From Allium sativum (Eukaryota > Streptophyta > Magnoliopsida > Asparagales > Amaryllidaceae), in assembly GCA_030737875.1 (NCBI GenBank), contig CM060910.1, positions 248,280,427 to 248,344,426 of the forward strand: a stretch of DNA of 64,000 nucleotides. Direction: 5' to 3'. Under the pieces are notes generated by a model, which was not told the DNA's origin, did no database searches, and was given only the letters and a program-made list of their open reading frames with translations. Positions 1 to 12,062 of this stretch are shown piece by piece. Positions within the stretch are counted from its first letter, which is position 1; each line of letters opens with the position of its first letter. Made by a program: the position numbers and the translations under genes.

Positions 1-940
1 ATGCAATTATCAGAGATTACATATAAAATTTACGAACTGACAGGAACAAAACCAAGACAGTTCACATTCAGTTTATCCAAAGCTAGAAAATAAAGTGTAG
101 TAGCATTAGTGTGAAAAAGTGAAAAAGTGTAAAAGACAGCTGTAAAAGTGCAACAATGTAGTTTCAATACAGTATTTAGAAAGAATGTAAGCTGTTTGCA
201 CTTCATCTTCTTTAGATAAACTTGCTAGGTAACTATACAAAGTTTAATTTGAAAATGGAACTATAAATACTACTAATATTTTATAGTCTTTTACCATAAT
301 TTACAAGTAGAAAACAATAAAAAAGTGATTTTTATTTACAATGATGCTGAGAAATAGTAGATAACAACTTTATAAATCTTTCTTCAACTTGAAAAATAAT
401 GAAGCTGAATCAAACCAAGTTATTTTCTTAACATTAAAATTGTTGCTTCATTGCATAAGTAGTATGTACCTTCCTCCCAGTCCTCCGTAATGGTGCTAAT
501 TGAATAAAGTTTACAACATAAGATTGTGAAGCAGCAACACCGTTGCGATTCCCATATTTTCTTATATTGAGATTGTGAATTCAAAACCAAGTTTAGAAAC
601 TTATCCCATGAAGCAACATTCTTGCTACAAAATTCTTGATTCTAGGATACTATGGCATTGTGTATATGTGGCCATAAAAGAACAACCATATTTCACATGG
701 ATAGATTGTTTCACATAGATAGACTGTTTTATAAGAACCACAATGTAAATGGAGTTCAGGAAATAGTTATCGGTAAGTACCAGAAACTATTTTATAAGTG
801 ATAGATTGTTTATGTTTTACAAATAATATAAGAGATTCTTTTATTATATATATAAATTGTTTAAATTGTTATATGTGGTCTGAACAAGATAAAAGCGATA
901 TAAAATAAACTGGTTGTATCGAAGAGATGTCAAAACTTAC

Positions 941-1637
941 CACAAAATCTTCAAAAAGAAGATCCTTGTAGTTTGACGGTATCTTTCCAAAAGTAGGCCA
1001 AAAATCAGCCAAACGTTTATGAAAAGATGCAGTCAACCTCCTTAAAAGTTCACTGGAAGAATGCATTGAAATAATGTTGTATAAAATATATTCCATGTAA
1101 TAATAATAAAAGTCAAGCAAAAATAAAATACATATCACTGCAAAGAACTTACTTATCTTTTGTTTCTATAAGTCGAAGTTCGATACGACCTACTGTATTA
1201 ATCGACTTTGTTATGGGGATTGTTCCACCATCATGTGTAGTCGACATACTTGGACGGCTATGCTCATTCATATTGTTTTGTGGTTGAGGACCGGGTTGAG
1301 AGTTGTGATGAGCACCAGAGTTGGACGAACCTGGACATATATTCTGATAACCAGAATTGAGAGTTAGTGGTAGAGGATTGGGTTGCAGAGAAGCACCATG
1401 TTGCGGAGAAGGTTGGAGAGAAGTAGATTGCCGATTAAGCTGTGGAGAAGGGTGCGACGAAGACTGTGGAGTAGTAGATTGCCAATTAAGTTGTGGAGCA
1501 CCATGCAGAGCACTATGCTGCGTAAGAAGGCTGTGATGAAGACTACGGAGTAGTAGATTGTCGATTAAGATACGGGGGAGCACCATGCAAGGGATTAAAC
1601 TACGAGAGGGATGCAGAGAAGTAGATTGTCGATCCAT
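941..1637 (-). pseudogene. tnpA-like CACTA second gene (Transposase_24-type), fragment
   Basis: The minus-strand frame from 1637 encodes a Ser/Gln/Pro/His-rich leader with an imperfect internal repeat (units beginning PQLNWQST and PQLNRQST). It continues into GRIELRLIETKD. A donor at 1152/1151 (GTAAGT) and an acceptor at 1053-1055 (TTCCAG) join in frame to a second exon, 1052-941, reading ELLRRLTASFHKRLADFWPT, and then to a further donor at 940. The section with W-P-T-F, G-K-I-P and L-F-E-D-F fits the Transposase_24 domain of plant CACTA tnpA proteins. It lies downstream of tnp2 in the same orientation, the usual CACTA order. Exons further left (1-940) could not be read confidently. The family call is moderately sure; the splicing is inferred. 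Confidence 0.55.
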
Positions 1638-2359
1638 CTGTGGAGAGCACCATGTGAAGGATTAGGCTACGGAGACAGTTATGATGAAGACTGCGAAGCA
1701 TATCATCGACTATGCAGCGAGGAGAGAGGTTGGGAAGAAGTATGCTATGATGAAAGTCTACAGCGATGATGCAGTGATGTTGGCTGATTATTTTTGAATT
1801 TACCTTAAGGATATGGTTTAATAGTATGACTAGGTAGTAGATTAGACTGAATAAGTTGAGGATTTCCCCTTCCTCATCCCTATCCTCTCACTTTTCCTTG
1901 CTCATGTTACTGGGAAGCATACGAATATCCACGTGCAGCGCCAACCATATCTGTCAATCATGCATGAAATATTTAGAAACAGTCATATTATAAAATGAAA
2001 TATTTAGAATCAGGCACATAAGCATATCTGTCAATAATATTCTGTACATAATATTCTAGACAGTCATAAAATTATGTACATAAACATGCATTACACTCTA
2101 AATAGTCATAATATAAAGAACCATTATATTCTAAACAAAAAAAAAACCGAAACTTTCTGTAATAACATTCATTTTCTACACATCTGTAATCAACAAATTG
2201 CATAAGCGGAAACAGAAAAATAGAAAAATGAAAACAATGGTTTACTAGAATACAAGCAGAAAAATGAAAACAATGGTTTATTAGAAATAGAAACAGAGAA
2301 ATGAAAACAATCAAGACATGAAATTTCCTAGTCACAGATGTTAACAGACTTATCAATTA

Positions 2360-3040
2360 TCATCCTCCATCAACATCTAGTTCTTCATCTTCTGAGCTTT
2401 CATTTTCACTCTCAAGGTCTATAATTATATTACCATCTTCTTCATCCGTATCAAAAACTTTCGTGACCTGAACGCCATCATTAAGAGGTCCAAAGTCACC
2501 TTCTTTGTCCGTGGTGAATTCAATGATATGATCAATGTCTTCTTGATAAGCTTGATCATTCAAGAGGTTTTCATCAAACATATACCTAGCTTTCATTTTA
2601 AGCACAGCCCAACAATCATTTTTTTTTCTCCTTTTAGATGGATATGCTACATAATAGACCTGAATTGCTTGTGTTGCTAGAACAAATGGATCATAGGTCT
2701 TATACTTGGACTTATGATTTATTTCAATGAGATTGTACAGAGGATGCACATTAATTCTAGTCTTAGGTGTATTATCAAACCAATGACATTTGAATAGGAA
2801 TTTTTTCTTCTTTGGATCGATAGAGTAAGTCAACTTATGAACTTCCTTCAACATACCATAATAGTCTTGCATATGCATTTCTGGGTCATTGCTGCCTTTA
2901 CCACATACACCACAATTATAAGTTGATTTTCCATATCCGTACTCCTCTGTTTGATATTTATACCCATTAACGAATAATACTTTGCATTTCCTCACTTCCT
3001 TTTGAGGACCAAATGCAATAAACTTCAATTGTTTATCCAT
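2360..3040 (-). CDS. DUF4216-type C-terminal section of the CACTA-1 transposase
   Basis: An uninterrupted 226-codon frame begins MDKQLKFIAFGP. It carries the marks of the DUF4216 section that follows tnp2 in plant CACTA transposases: an N-terminal IAFGP, a DYYGMLKE block, FKCHWFDN, and DPFVLATQAIQVYYV. The tail is strongly acidic (EDGNIIIDLESENESSEDEE). In related elements this domain is the end of one spliced tnp2 protein, so the Met used here is probably internal rather than a true start. It lies directly downstream of the DUF4218 and tnp2 relics on the same strand. It is the best preserved piece of CACTA-1, since every upstream part is broken. The biochemical role of DUF4216 is not established. 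Confidence 0.7.
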   Translation of the reverse strand: MDKQLKFIAFGPQKEVRKCKVLFVNGYKYQTEEYGYGKSTYNCGVCGKGSNDPEMHMQDYYGMLKEVHKLTYSIDPKKKKFLFKCHWFDNTPKTRINVHPLYNLIEINHKSKYKTYDPFVLATQAIQVYYVAYPSKRRKKNDCWAVLKMKARYMFDENLLNDQAYQEDIDHIIEFTTDKEGDFGPLNDGVQVTKVFDTDEEDGNIIIDLESENESSEDEELDVDGG

Positions 3041-3611
3041 GACTTTATTGACAGAATCACATACATATTATAAAAAAACATAAATTAATATACACATAAG
3101 TATATTTGATACGTTCTCAAATAAAAAGTAGATGGATCATGTTATATTAATCTTACATAATTGAGTAACTAATCACTAAAATTTGATGCATGTGGAATAG
3201 CAGGACTCATCTCCTCAAACATTCTACAAAAGCACTAAAGTGTGTAAGATACTTAAATTTTGAAAGTGAAATCATTTAATGCTACCAAAATTCACCTTAT
3301 ATAAGGTTCTACTTCTTTGTAGTTAAGAAAAACGTAATTTCGAGCAGCATTTTATTCTTCATCAGTCAACCAATGTTTTTTCCAACCACCGTAGGGACGT
3401 CCTTCTTTTTAGAACACGGATAATGAACGATCATTGAAAAATTCCTCTGTACTATGATCATTTGTGTGAGATAGTTGTATTCATTTTCTTTATATGATCC
3501 TCAAAGTAATAAGAAAAGAATGCTGTCCCCTCTTCCATGATGTAGGCATTACAAATTGATCCTTCCACGCATGCCTTATTAGTCACTTTTTTCTTCAAGT
3601 GTCTTATAAAC

Positions 3612-5475
3612 CTAAAGTAACATATGTAAACAAACTTGAAAATTTATAATATGTACTAATATGATATGAGTTTTATAAAATAACCTTTCAAACGGATACA
3701 TCCACCCATATTGAATAGGTCCCCGCATTCTAACTTCAAAAGGAAGATGAACTAGAAGATGCACCATTACATTAAAAAACCAAAGGCAAATATCATCAAC
3801 AATTTGCAAATTTGTTCTGGTATGATCTTCTCAAACTTCTTAATTCGGTCCAATTTTAGTGTTATTGTGCATAACTCCTTGTAAAATAAACTAATCTCCG
3901 TTATAACATACCAAACTTTATGTGGAAGCAACTCTTTAAAAGCAATTGAAAAAGGATTCTCCAAAAATAAATGGCAATCATGGTTTTTCATTCCATTCAT
4001 TCTCAAGCTATTCAAATCAACACATCTACATAAATTTGAAGCAATATGTACCATCCAATAATCATAGATTCCCTACCCACTTCAATAGAATTTCACAACT
4101 TCCTGACTTAGCTCGTAACGCGCTTTAGGTTTAAAGTTACTATCATCTTCAGCTCAAGTTCGAGACATTTGCAGTAAAGTCTTATATCACATCTTGATCT
4201 CAAGTCGTCCTTAGTTCTACCTTTGACATTGAGAACTGTATTGAATAAGTTCTCATAAACATTTTTTTCATTATGCATAACATCAATATTATGACAAAGC
4301 AATAGGTTTTCCAGTATGGAAATTCCTATAATATACTTTGTTTACACCAATTATGACTCAAACCTTTGCCTTCAATTGTGAAATTTAACCCATTTGGATT
4401 ATAGAATATTTTTGGAATATATTGCATGTGTTCGTAAATTTCTTCACTAGACAATATCGGTGGTGCACGGTAACTACTTTTTTTCGTTGAAAATCTTCCT
4501 TGATCTGTCTACATGGACGATCAAAATCTAAAAAACAACATTGACAATTGAACCAAGTCATTTTACCTCCGTTAGCTAAACGAAATGATAATGTCCACTC
4601 AATGCAATACGGACATGCTGATCTACCAGACGTATTCCAACCAGTGAGCATACCATAAGCTGAGATGCCACTAACGGTCCATAACAAAGTTGCACACATA
4701 ATAAAATTATTCTTTATTGCCATGTCATATGTAAGAACTCCATCGTTCTAACGGAGATTCTACTCATCAATTAGCGGTTGCAAATATACGTCTATTCCTT
4801 ATTTAGGAGCTCTAGGCCCAGGAATTATAAGAGTTAAGAACATATAAGGATTTTTCATACACATATATGGTGGCAAATTATAAGGCGTCAAAATAACTGT
4901 CCAAGAAGAATACTGTTTACCAAATTGGTCAAATGGCGCAAATTCATTTGCGCACATGCCTAATCTAACATTACATGCCTCTTTCGCAATGTCAAGATAT
5001 GTTCTATCAAAATGCTTCCATGCTTCTCCATTCGATGGATGACACAACAATCCATCACTATAATTCCGAATAGCATGTCATCTCATGTGCGATGCAGTTT
5101 CCATAGACACATACACCCTTTGTAACCTAGGAATAAGCGGCATGTAATGCAACCCTGAGTATGAGACGTCTTTTGTTTTATTTTTCTTCGCTTTGTATCT
5201 TTCAGAGGAACATTATTTGCAAGTTTTAAGCACCTTGTCGTCTTTCCATAACAACATACAACTATTTTGACATGCATCTATTTTTTGATATGGCAAACCA
5301 AATGTAGTCACCAATTTCTTCATCTTGTAATAACGGTCACCGAAGACATTATCAGGAGGCAACATTTCCTTACTGATTTTAAGATACTCATCAAATTCAT
5401 TTTTTGACCTATTATATTGTGCTTTGATTGCAATATATCTAGTAGATGCAGATAATTCTATATGGGTTTCACAAC
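3612..5475 (-). pseudogene. CACTA-1 tnp2 transposase core and DUF4218, broken, 3' part
   Basis: Reading the minus strand from 5475 gives a frame starting CETHIELSASTRY, then PPDNVFGDRYYKMKKL, FGLPYQKIDAC and CMLLW-like text, typical of the tnp2 core. Further fragments follow in order: an ASDG-equivalent region with FAPFDQFGKQYSSW and LIIPGP (5050-4799); CATLLWTVSGISAYGM and a Cys-pair segment (4723-4385); LCHNIDVMHNEKNV (4302-4108), the conserved H-N-x-D-V-M-H-x-E-K-N block; and DUF4218 pieces with FFNVMVHLLVHLPFE and GWMYPFER (4054-3612). They lie in different frames with stops between them, so this is a pseudogene. The 5' end stops abruptly at copy A of the 6.1-kb element, and the missing part resumes at 11584. 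Confidence 0.8.
5471..5475. repeat. Target-site duplication, left of copy A (acaac)
   Basis: Five bases, acaac, directly precede the TG end of the 6.1-kb element. The partner on the far side is ataac at 11584-11588, differing by one base. The uninterrupted tnp2 gene would need the acaac version. Confidence 0.75.
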
Positions 5476-6034
5476 TGTAATAACCCGAAAATTCTGAATA
5501 GTCGCTATGGAATTCAGGCCCTTAAAAATGGGAATTTTGCAAATGACCTCGGATTTCGACGAAACCACTTTTGTTGGATCCGCGATGTCAAGTTATTGCT
5601 AGATTCCAAATTTCATAATTTTTCGAATCAATATGTGAGCGTGGCAAAGGAAAACGCGTTTGACCAGATTAAGTTGATTTTAATCGACTGGAAATTGGCC
5701 ATTTTTCAAACAGTCTCAGAATTCGACGAAATTAGTTTTGTTAGGACCGTATCATCAATACGAAGCTAGAAAATATTTTTCTGGGATTTTTCTAGTTAGT
5801 ATGTGACCCCAGTAAAAGGAAATGCGCGTTCAAATTCAATATATAGAGTTATATGTTGATTTTGACGGAAACTGATCGAAACAATCGAATCAGCTTACAA
5901 TACATATCCCGTTGGGTTCAGAATGGGGGTAATTAGCTATGGACGACAGGCAGTGGGTCTCGTTTAGAGATCGAAATTTAAAGTTACTTTTTTTTGAGGA
6001 ATTAATTAAATAAATAAAATAATAAAGAAAATCC

Positions 6035-6420
6035 TTGGCCCCTTTCCATCCTCACTTAGTCAAACCCGCACCCCCCTTCTCCTTTCTTTCCACGTCAGTT
6101 TTCAAATTAGGTAAAGAAAAAAAAGTATCACGATCGACGAAGACGGAGCCGCCCTCCTCCGCCCGCCGCACCAGGCCGCTGCGCCACCCCCTCTCCACCT
6201 CAGATCGGCCGACCCCCCCCCCCCCCCTCTCTCTTCTTCTTCCTCTCTCCTTCTCTCTTCCTGACGCGAAGACCCCCAAACCCCGCCTGAACCTCGCCTC
6301 CCCCTAGCGCCCCCACCCACAGACCGAGCCCCTCCTTTCCCGATTGAAGACCCCCCCCCCCCCCCCCCACCTTGAGCAAAAACCGACGTGAAACTCCTCT
6401 ACCCTCCTAGATCCGAAAAT
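6035..6420. other. GC- and pyrimidine-rich block with poly-C tracts in copy A
   Basis: In an AT-rich element this block is rich in C and CT: long C runs near 6211-6228 and 6349-6368, CT tracts around 6229-6265, and several CG dinucleotides. Overlapping open frames here (proline-rich on +, arginine/glycine-rich on -) follow from composition, and I do not call them genes. Its place about 0.6 kb into the LTR-like element would suit a promoter or untranslated leader, but no TATA box is evident. Confidence 0.5.
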
Positions 6421-6539
6421 TGTAAGCTTTTACTTTTAATTACATTGTTTTTTTTGTGAATTCTTTTATGAAATAGGTTTAATTGCATGAATGAAAAGAA
6501 AATTTAATTTTTAGTTATAAGAAAATTAGATTTTTATAT

Positions 6540-6850
6540 GATGAAAGGATTGATTTTTATCGCTTGAAAGGATCGATTTTTGTCGCTCGAAAGGATTGAT
6601 TTTTTCGCTTGAAAGTTTTGATTTTGATTCACAAAAAGGAATGATTTTTCATCACTAAAAGAAAAGATTTTTATAGTTGAAAAGAAAAGATTTTTATAGT
6701 CGAAAAGAAAAGATTTTTACTTTAGAAACGAATTTATTTTTGAAATGTTAAAGAGTGGATTTTTAATTGAGTAAAGTTCGGATTTTTAATAGAGTAAAGG
6801 TCGGATTTTTAATAGGGTAAAGGTCGGATTTTTAAGGGGGTATGAGAAGA
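6540..6850 (+). repeat. Short degenerate tandem repeats in copy A
   Basis: Two runs of short repeats occur. One has units of about 20-22 bases built on GAAAGGATTGATTTTTATCG (about 6540-6720). The other has units built on GTAAAGGTCGGATTTTTAAT (about 6765-6835). Similar short repeats lie at 7775-7845 (TTTGAAAAAGAAATA) and 7955-8060 (AATTGAATAGAAATGAATTC). All are part of the 6.1-kb element. Confidence 0.7.
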
Positions 6851-8936
6851 AAATGTTATCTTTGTTTATAGAAAGTTATAATTTTTATCGTATAAATAAC
6901 AAAATAAAAGATTAGATTCTTTAGAAAGAAAAGTAAAGGCGAAATCTTTATATAGAGAATAGCGTGATAAAAATAGAATTTTTATCTATATAGTAGCGAT
7001 GTAAAAATAGAATTTTTATCGATATGGAGTGATTATAAAAATATGATTTTTAAATTGAAAGTTAACAAATGAAAATGTGATTTTTATATATGTAGTGGCT
7101 ACGGGCAACGAAATGGAGAAAAGGCGAGCACGACGAAGATTTCTACATAAAAAGAGTCGTAGCGTTGATTTAGCTAGCTGGTGAGAACTTCTCACCTTTT
7201 AATTTTGTTTTCTAGTTAATAATATATACTACGATGCAGACGGTGTTTAGTAGCACCCGACACGCGTCGTCCACAGACCATGGACGGCTTGTATGCTTGT
7301 TTGTATGATTTTGATGTGTAGTTGATTGTGTGATGTGATATGAAATAAAATATTTATATAGTTGAAATATTTTATAGTTAAAATTAGAATTTTTAATGTG
7401 TATATGAAATGAAATAAAAATAAACAAATCAAACGATTTGTTTGTAAACACACATTTGACTGATATTGATTGGGACGATAAATTTTACACATTGCCCAGC
7501 TACACAAATAAAATCTGTGTTTGATTGTTTGAAACCCCACATGGGTATTGGGAGGATATTTGACGTACACTAATCCCGATTGTTTAGTTGTATGTCGATC
7601 GATTGATTGACAGACTGTTATAAGCGTTGAATATTTATATTTGATGCTTATACAGTGTAGAATGCACCTTGGATGATGGTTGATTATTCATCGTTGTTAT
7701 TGTATACATGTGTTGTAGAAAATCCATATAATTAACATTATATGGTTATTGATTGGGCCTCATTCCATATTTGAAAAAGAAATATTTGAAAAAGAAATAT
7801 TTGAAAAAGAAATATTTGAAATAGGATATTTGGAAATAGAAATATATGAAGCCGTGTTGATTAGATTGACGCCATTTTGACGCGAACGATATTTATATCG
7901 ATTTTATTCATTTTATAATGAATATCGAAAGTGATTTCAAAATCTGATATTTTGAATAGAAATGAATTCGAATTAAAATTGAATAGAAATGAATTCGAAT
8001 TGAAATTGAATAGAATTGAATTCGAATTGAAATTGAATAGAATTGAATTCGAATTGAAATTAAATTGAATTGAATTGGAACTAAAATTGAATTAGAAATC
8101 AATTTGAATTGAAACGAATTTAAAACGAATTTATATTGGAAAATTTCAATTTTGATTTGATTTGAAACTGAAGTTGAAATCGTTTCGAAAACGAATTAAA
8201 ATGATTTATAAAGAACGTTTTGAATTGAAATCGACGAAGTATATATTATATATATTATATATATAATATAATGGCCTGAATAGAACGCGTCGCGCTGCGG
8301 CAGTTCGCGAATTTCGTCCATTGACTTCGAACGGATATTGCGGGAAATCCGACTGTCGGATTCTCCTAAAACCGGAACCGTTGGGTTCGTATCGAAAAGA
8401 GCTTTCTAACGAATATTAGAAATTTGAAATCTAACGGTTGGATTTGGAATTATGTCCAAATCAAATTTGGAAAAGGTCGCTGTAAGTGCGGTTCAATGGC
8501 CGTTGATGGAAATCGACTGTACGGGCCTTGATAAAATTATTAATAATTTGTGTAAAATCATAAGAAATGATTTGGGAAGAATTGGGATGAAAAACTCCAT
8601 ATTTGAAAAGATAAATATAAATTTTTATCGAAATGAACTAGTTTTGAACTAGAATTAAAATTCTATTTATTTTTAAATAAATAAATTGAATTTGAAAAGG
8701 GTTTGAAAAATAACCAGAATTTCCAATAATTGAATTGGAATGGATTTGAATCGAAATTGTCTTTGGATTATTTCGATGTGGGATTTCGTGATTACACGGA
8801 TATTGTTATGGAAATTTGAAAGATATATTTATATCGTTATTTCCAATATGATATTTGTTGGTCGTAGAATTTGATATTGAATATAAGCCGATATATTTTC
8901 TATTCAGAGCCTTGTATTTAATATCAAATGTGATTT

Positions 8937-9393
8937 GGGTTTGTCGTGAATAGTGTCTTCATTAACACTGTTCTTGTACCCAGTTGAGAAAAAGATTAAT
9001 TGTTTTTATTTAGATTTAATGAAGTGTACCAATTAAATAATATTTAATTGGAATTGAATTGGTATTGATTTTTGGGTTCATCGTGAATAGTGTTTTAAAC
9101 AACACTTGTTCTTTAACCCGATAATTAATGGAATGTGATTTTGGGTTGTTGTGAACGGTATCTTCAATAATACTGTTCTTAGACCTAAAGGAGTTAAGAA
9201 AATCAGAAACTAACTAGGGATTAGTTAAGTTGAATGGTTTCAGAGGTATTGATCTGATGTTGGTTTCGGCCTTCGAGGTTAATACTTAGGGAATTGCTCA
9301 CTTGCTATTTTCCGGTTAGGGACTGATTGAAATGTGATGTGATTTTGGGGCTTATCGTGAACCGTGTTTTAAATGACACTGATTCTTTAACCC
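8937..9393 (+). repeat. Four copies of a 45-bp hairpin-forming motif in copy A
   Basis: Copies lie at 8937-8981, 9074-9119, 9143-9185 and 9347-9393. Each is preceded by GTGATTT(T) or a close variant, opens with GGGTT or GGGG, and has a left arm like GAATAGTGTT, a short loop, a right arm like AACACTGTTC and a closing ACCC/ACCT. In the first copy GGGT pairs with ACCC, and GAA-AGTGT pairs with ACACT-TTC. A fifth, diverged copy is in copy B at 17769-17810. The function is unknown. Confidence 0.7.
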
Positions 9394-9830
9394 AATTACA
9401 GATTAAAACTAAGTGGAGTTTTAATGAATCTTTAATTAGATTGGAAAGATCGAGAATGGAGTATCACCAGTTTTGCTCCAGGCGATAGTTAAATCTTTAA
9501 TTAGATTTAAACGTGAAATGGTAATTGAATTTACCAATAACACCGTGGTGTTAGATATGAAGTATAACCAGTTTTACTTCATGGGATGAATAGGTTGGGA
9601 CTGGGAAATTAAAACAAACGATTACTTCGGTAAGGTTCGTTAATCCCGACTAGTTTGAATTGATATTCAACAGTAGATTAAAGAATAAATTTAAGAATTT
9701 ATCCTTGATAAAATTAATGGGAACCTTTCCTTAAGAGTGTGAAATTTAGAAACTAGCTGTAGATTGGCTAAGCAGAGTGATTTCCTGGGTATTGATCTGA
9801 TGTTGGTTTCGGCCTTCGAGGTTAATATTT
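9247..9830 (+). repeat. Direct repeat, two copies about 540 bp apart, in copy A
   Basis: A stretch of about 40 bases containing GATCTGATGTTGGTTTCGG followed by CCTTCGAGGTTAATA occurs near 9249-9289 and again near 9790-9830, almost unchanged. This is the only long near-identical internal duplication I see in copy A. It is too short and too internal to be paired LTRs. Confidence 0.75.
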
Positions 9831-11583
9831 GGGGGATTATTCTCTTAATTAATTTACGGTTAGTGACTAATGAATTGGAATGAGGCGTATGTTTTGTTTG
9901 TGTAACACATGTTTATTATATACGCGAGTTATTCAGAAAGACCTGGTTTATCCCATTCTGAATAACTGATACGACGATAAGTCGAAGATGAAGACGGTGG
10001 TCGAAGACCGGAGGTCTTCACGTCGTTTGGATAATTACTGATGATCTTGATTGGGCTGTACACCCAAGAAGATGGAAACAGTTGGTGATCGTCCGGACGT
10101 ACTTGGAGATCGATGGATATACGGGGGTCTAGGTGCCTCCGGTTTCGTTCAGACCCAGAACAAACTTGTAAATGGACTGTGTGTCTGACATTGGATTTCA
10201 GTCTGTGTGATTGATTTCTATTAAATATATATCTGTTTGGCGGCGTAGAATTTATTCTCTTGCTTAACGCCCTTCTTTGAGACATACGAGCTCAGGGGTT
10301 ATATACTGATGGATATCAAACGCATAGAGTGAATTGCCTGTGTGGCATGCCTAAGTGGCAAATGGATCAAGGCTTCTGTTGAAAAGCAAAGTCTTGTGGT
10401 TGATGATCAAAGCACGGCCTGTGTGGCGTAGCTTTGTGTAACGTTGATTCGCGAGCTTCACACCCGGTATGAACCAAAAATGGGAGAAGGACCTCAGGGA
10501 GGGCATGCGTTTCTTTCTAGTTAGAAGTGGCGTCAGTGGTTTTACACGCCCTGACGAGTTTGACTTATGTGGTTGTTGCTGTTGCGAGGCGCCTCGGTTA
10601 TATCGGTTTCGGCTGATGCTTTCTGGTCGGCAGACGGACCAGACTTACGCCCCAAAGGGCGGGGAAACGCAGTGTTCATGAATTTTAATCCACATCGGTG
10701 GACCGGCCCTGTCGCTCCAAGGTCAGTCGAGCTCTGACCTAAGGCTCGGGCTAGAGAGTCTCGAATCGGTAGAGGACTATCTTTTGCCTCGGTTCATAGA
10801 CGGAAATCCAATTTCCAAATACGTGACTTTGCGGTTTTATTTGTAAACCTATATATGGCGACATAGTGGCATGGGACGCTCATGTCGCCTATGATTGATA
10901 CTTATGATTTGAAGTTGTTCTATACACTATACACTTATAGTAATAATAAATGATTTTTTTTAAAACGTATCAAGCATTCTTGGCTATTATAAGGTAAAAA
11001 CTCTATCCTCCGGCTTGCGTTGCATTGTGTGATGGGAACTGGGTCTTATAATAGCTTCATTGTTCTTTATTTTGCATTGCGCTATCGTTTTATGCACTGG
11101 TGTTCTTGAGAGGAAACCCGTTCCGCATTAGCGGCGTGGTCCCTTGATTTACCTAACTTTAAAATAAAGATTAATAACTGTTTTAGTTCTCACACCAGTC
11201 CCATGACTGACCTGGGGTTTATTGTTTTAACCTAAACTCTGGGTACCCTTATTTTGACACGGGCAGGTAGTAGTTTTGGTTTTGCAGATTTATATTCACA
11301 GGATCTTGGTTTACAGCTGGAACGATATCCGGAAAGCTTTGTATCCGTATATCTCCTTCAGTTGTGTATTGTATTATTTTCCGCTGCTATGTATTTAAAT
11401 GTAATTTAAATCTCTGATATTTCTGTGTAATATTCATTTATACTCTGTATATTCTTGTATTCTGATGGTGTTGTTGTAATATACAATGAAATGTTCTTCC
11501 GTCTGCGTTCTTCTGTGGCTTGTTCTCGACTCAATCTGTTCTTTCTCTTCTCTTCGGAGACCGAGGAAGTTCGGGTCGTTTCA

Positions 11584-12062
11584 ATAACCATCCCACAAAG
11601 GTCGATTTGCAACATGCAGTAAATCAAATGATTTCTTTGGCTCTGCATTAGGAGGTTCCTCCACATTTGAATCGCTCTGACATGTTGTGAAGGAGTGAAC
11701 CTACAACATCATAAACCATGGCTTCCATCATATTCTCTTGGAAATAATTATCATCTTTATCCTAATTACTATTTCCATTGTCGTTATTGCTGGTAGCACC
11801 AATAACTTCTCCATGAAATCTCCATAACTCATAACCAAGTACAAATTAATATTTGCCAAATGACATTTAACGGTATCGCCATCCCTAAGAGCTTCATTTT
11901 ACATTTTTGACAAGGACATCGAATTTCTTGATTTCCAAACTCTCTAGACGCAAAATTAACAAATACATCTATACCCTTGAAAAAATCCTCCAATATTACA
12001 CCGTGTCCATCTTTCCGCTTATACAACCAAGTACGATCCCCCGTATATTCCTTTTCAACTTT
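11584..12062 (-). pseudogene. CACTA-1 tnp2 transposase, N-terminal part (Transpos_assoc domain)
   Basis: The minus strand from 12062 reads GDRTWLYKRKDGHG, then FFKGIDVFVNFASREFG and IRCPCQKCKMK. This is the Transpos_assoc domain found at the start of plant CACTA transposases, with its conserved W-x-Y and C-P-C-x-x-C. With frameshifts it continues through YELWRFHGE, MVYDVVG, EEPPNAEPKKSFDLLHVA and RPLWDG. The reading stops there against copy A. The next residues (C-E-T-H-I) lie at 5475, on the other side of the insertion. So one gene is split over 6.1 kb. Frameshifts and at least one stop inside this segment show that it was also decaying point by point. Confidence 0.8.

Larger units (their letters stand above)
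5476..11583 (+). mobile_element. 6.1-kb non-coding LTR-like element, copy A (putative solo LTR)
   Basis: The element starts TGTAATAACCCGAAAATTC and ends GAAGTTCGGGTCGTTTCA. The two ends are inverted copies of each other over about 15 bases around ACCCGAA. It is 6108 bp, flanked by a 5-bp duplication (acaac/ataac), and interrupts the CACTA-1 transposase exactly at a codon pair that rejoins when it is removed. It has no recognisable gag or pol, PBS or PPT. Copy B (6112 bp) shares its ends, its length and scattered internal blocks: GCGGCAGTTCGC near 8296 and 16550, AGAATTTATTCTC near 10247 and 18405, and CCAGTCCCATGACTGAC near 11194 and 19079. The best reading is a solo LTR of a long-LTR Ty3-gypsy lineage. 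A non-autonomous element with terminal inverted repeats is the alternative. Confidence 0.75.

Noticed and set aside
1..868. Possible further exons of the CACTA-1 tnpA-like gene
   Set aside because: Fragments such as WESQRC and SQSYVVNFIQLA can be read, but no frame or splice set gave a convincing domain match.
6035..6320. Proline-rich and arginine/glycine-rich overlapping open frames
   Set aside because: They result from the C/CT-rich composition; both strands are open in several frames and none has a domain.
9929..10285. A 118-codon minus-strand open frame in copy A
   Set aside because: The matching region of copy B (about 18180-18420) is not open, so it is not conserved coding sequence.
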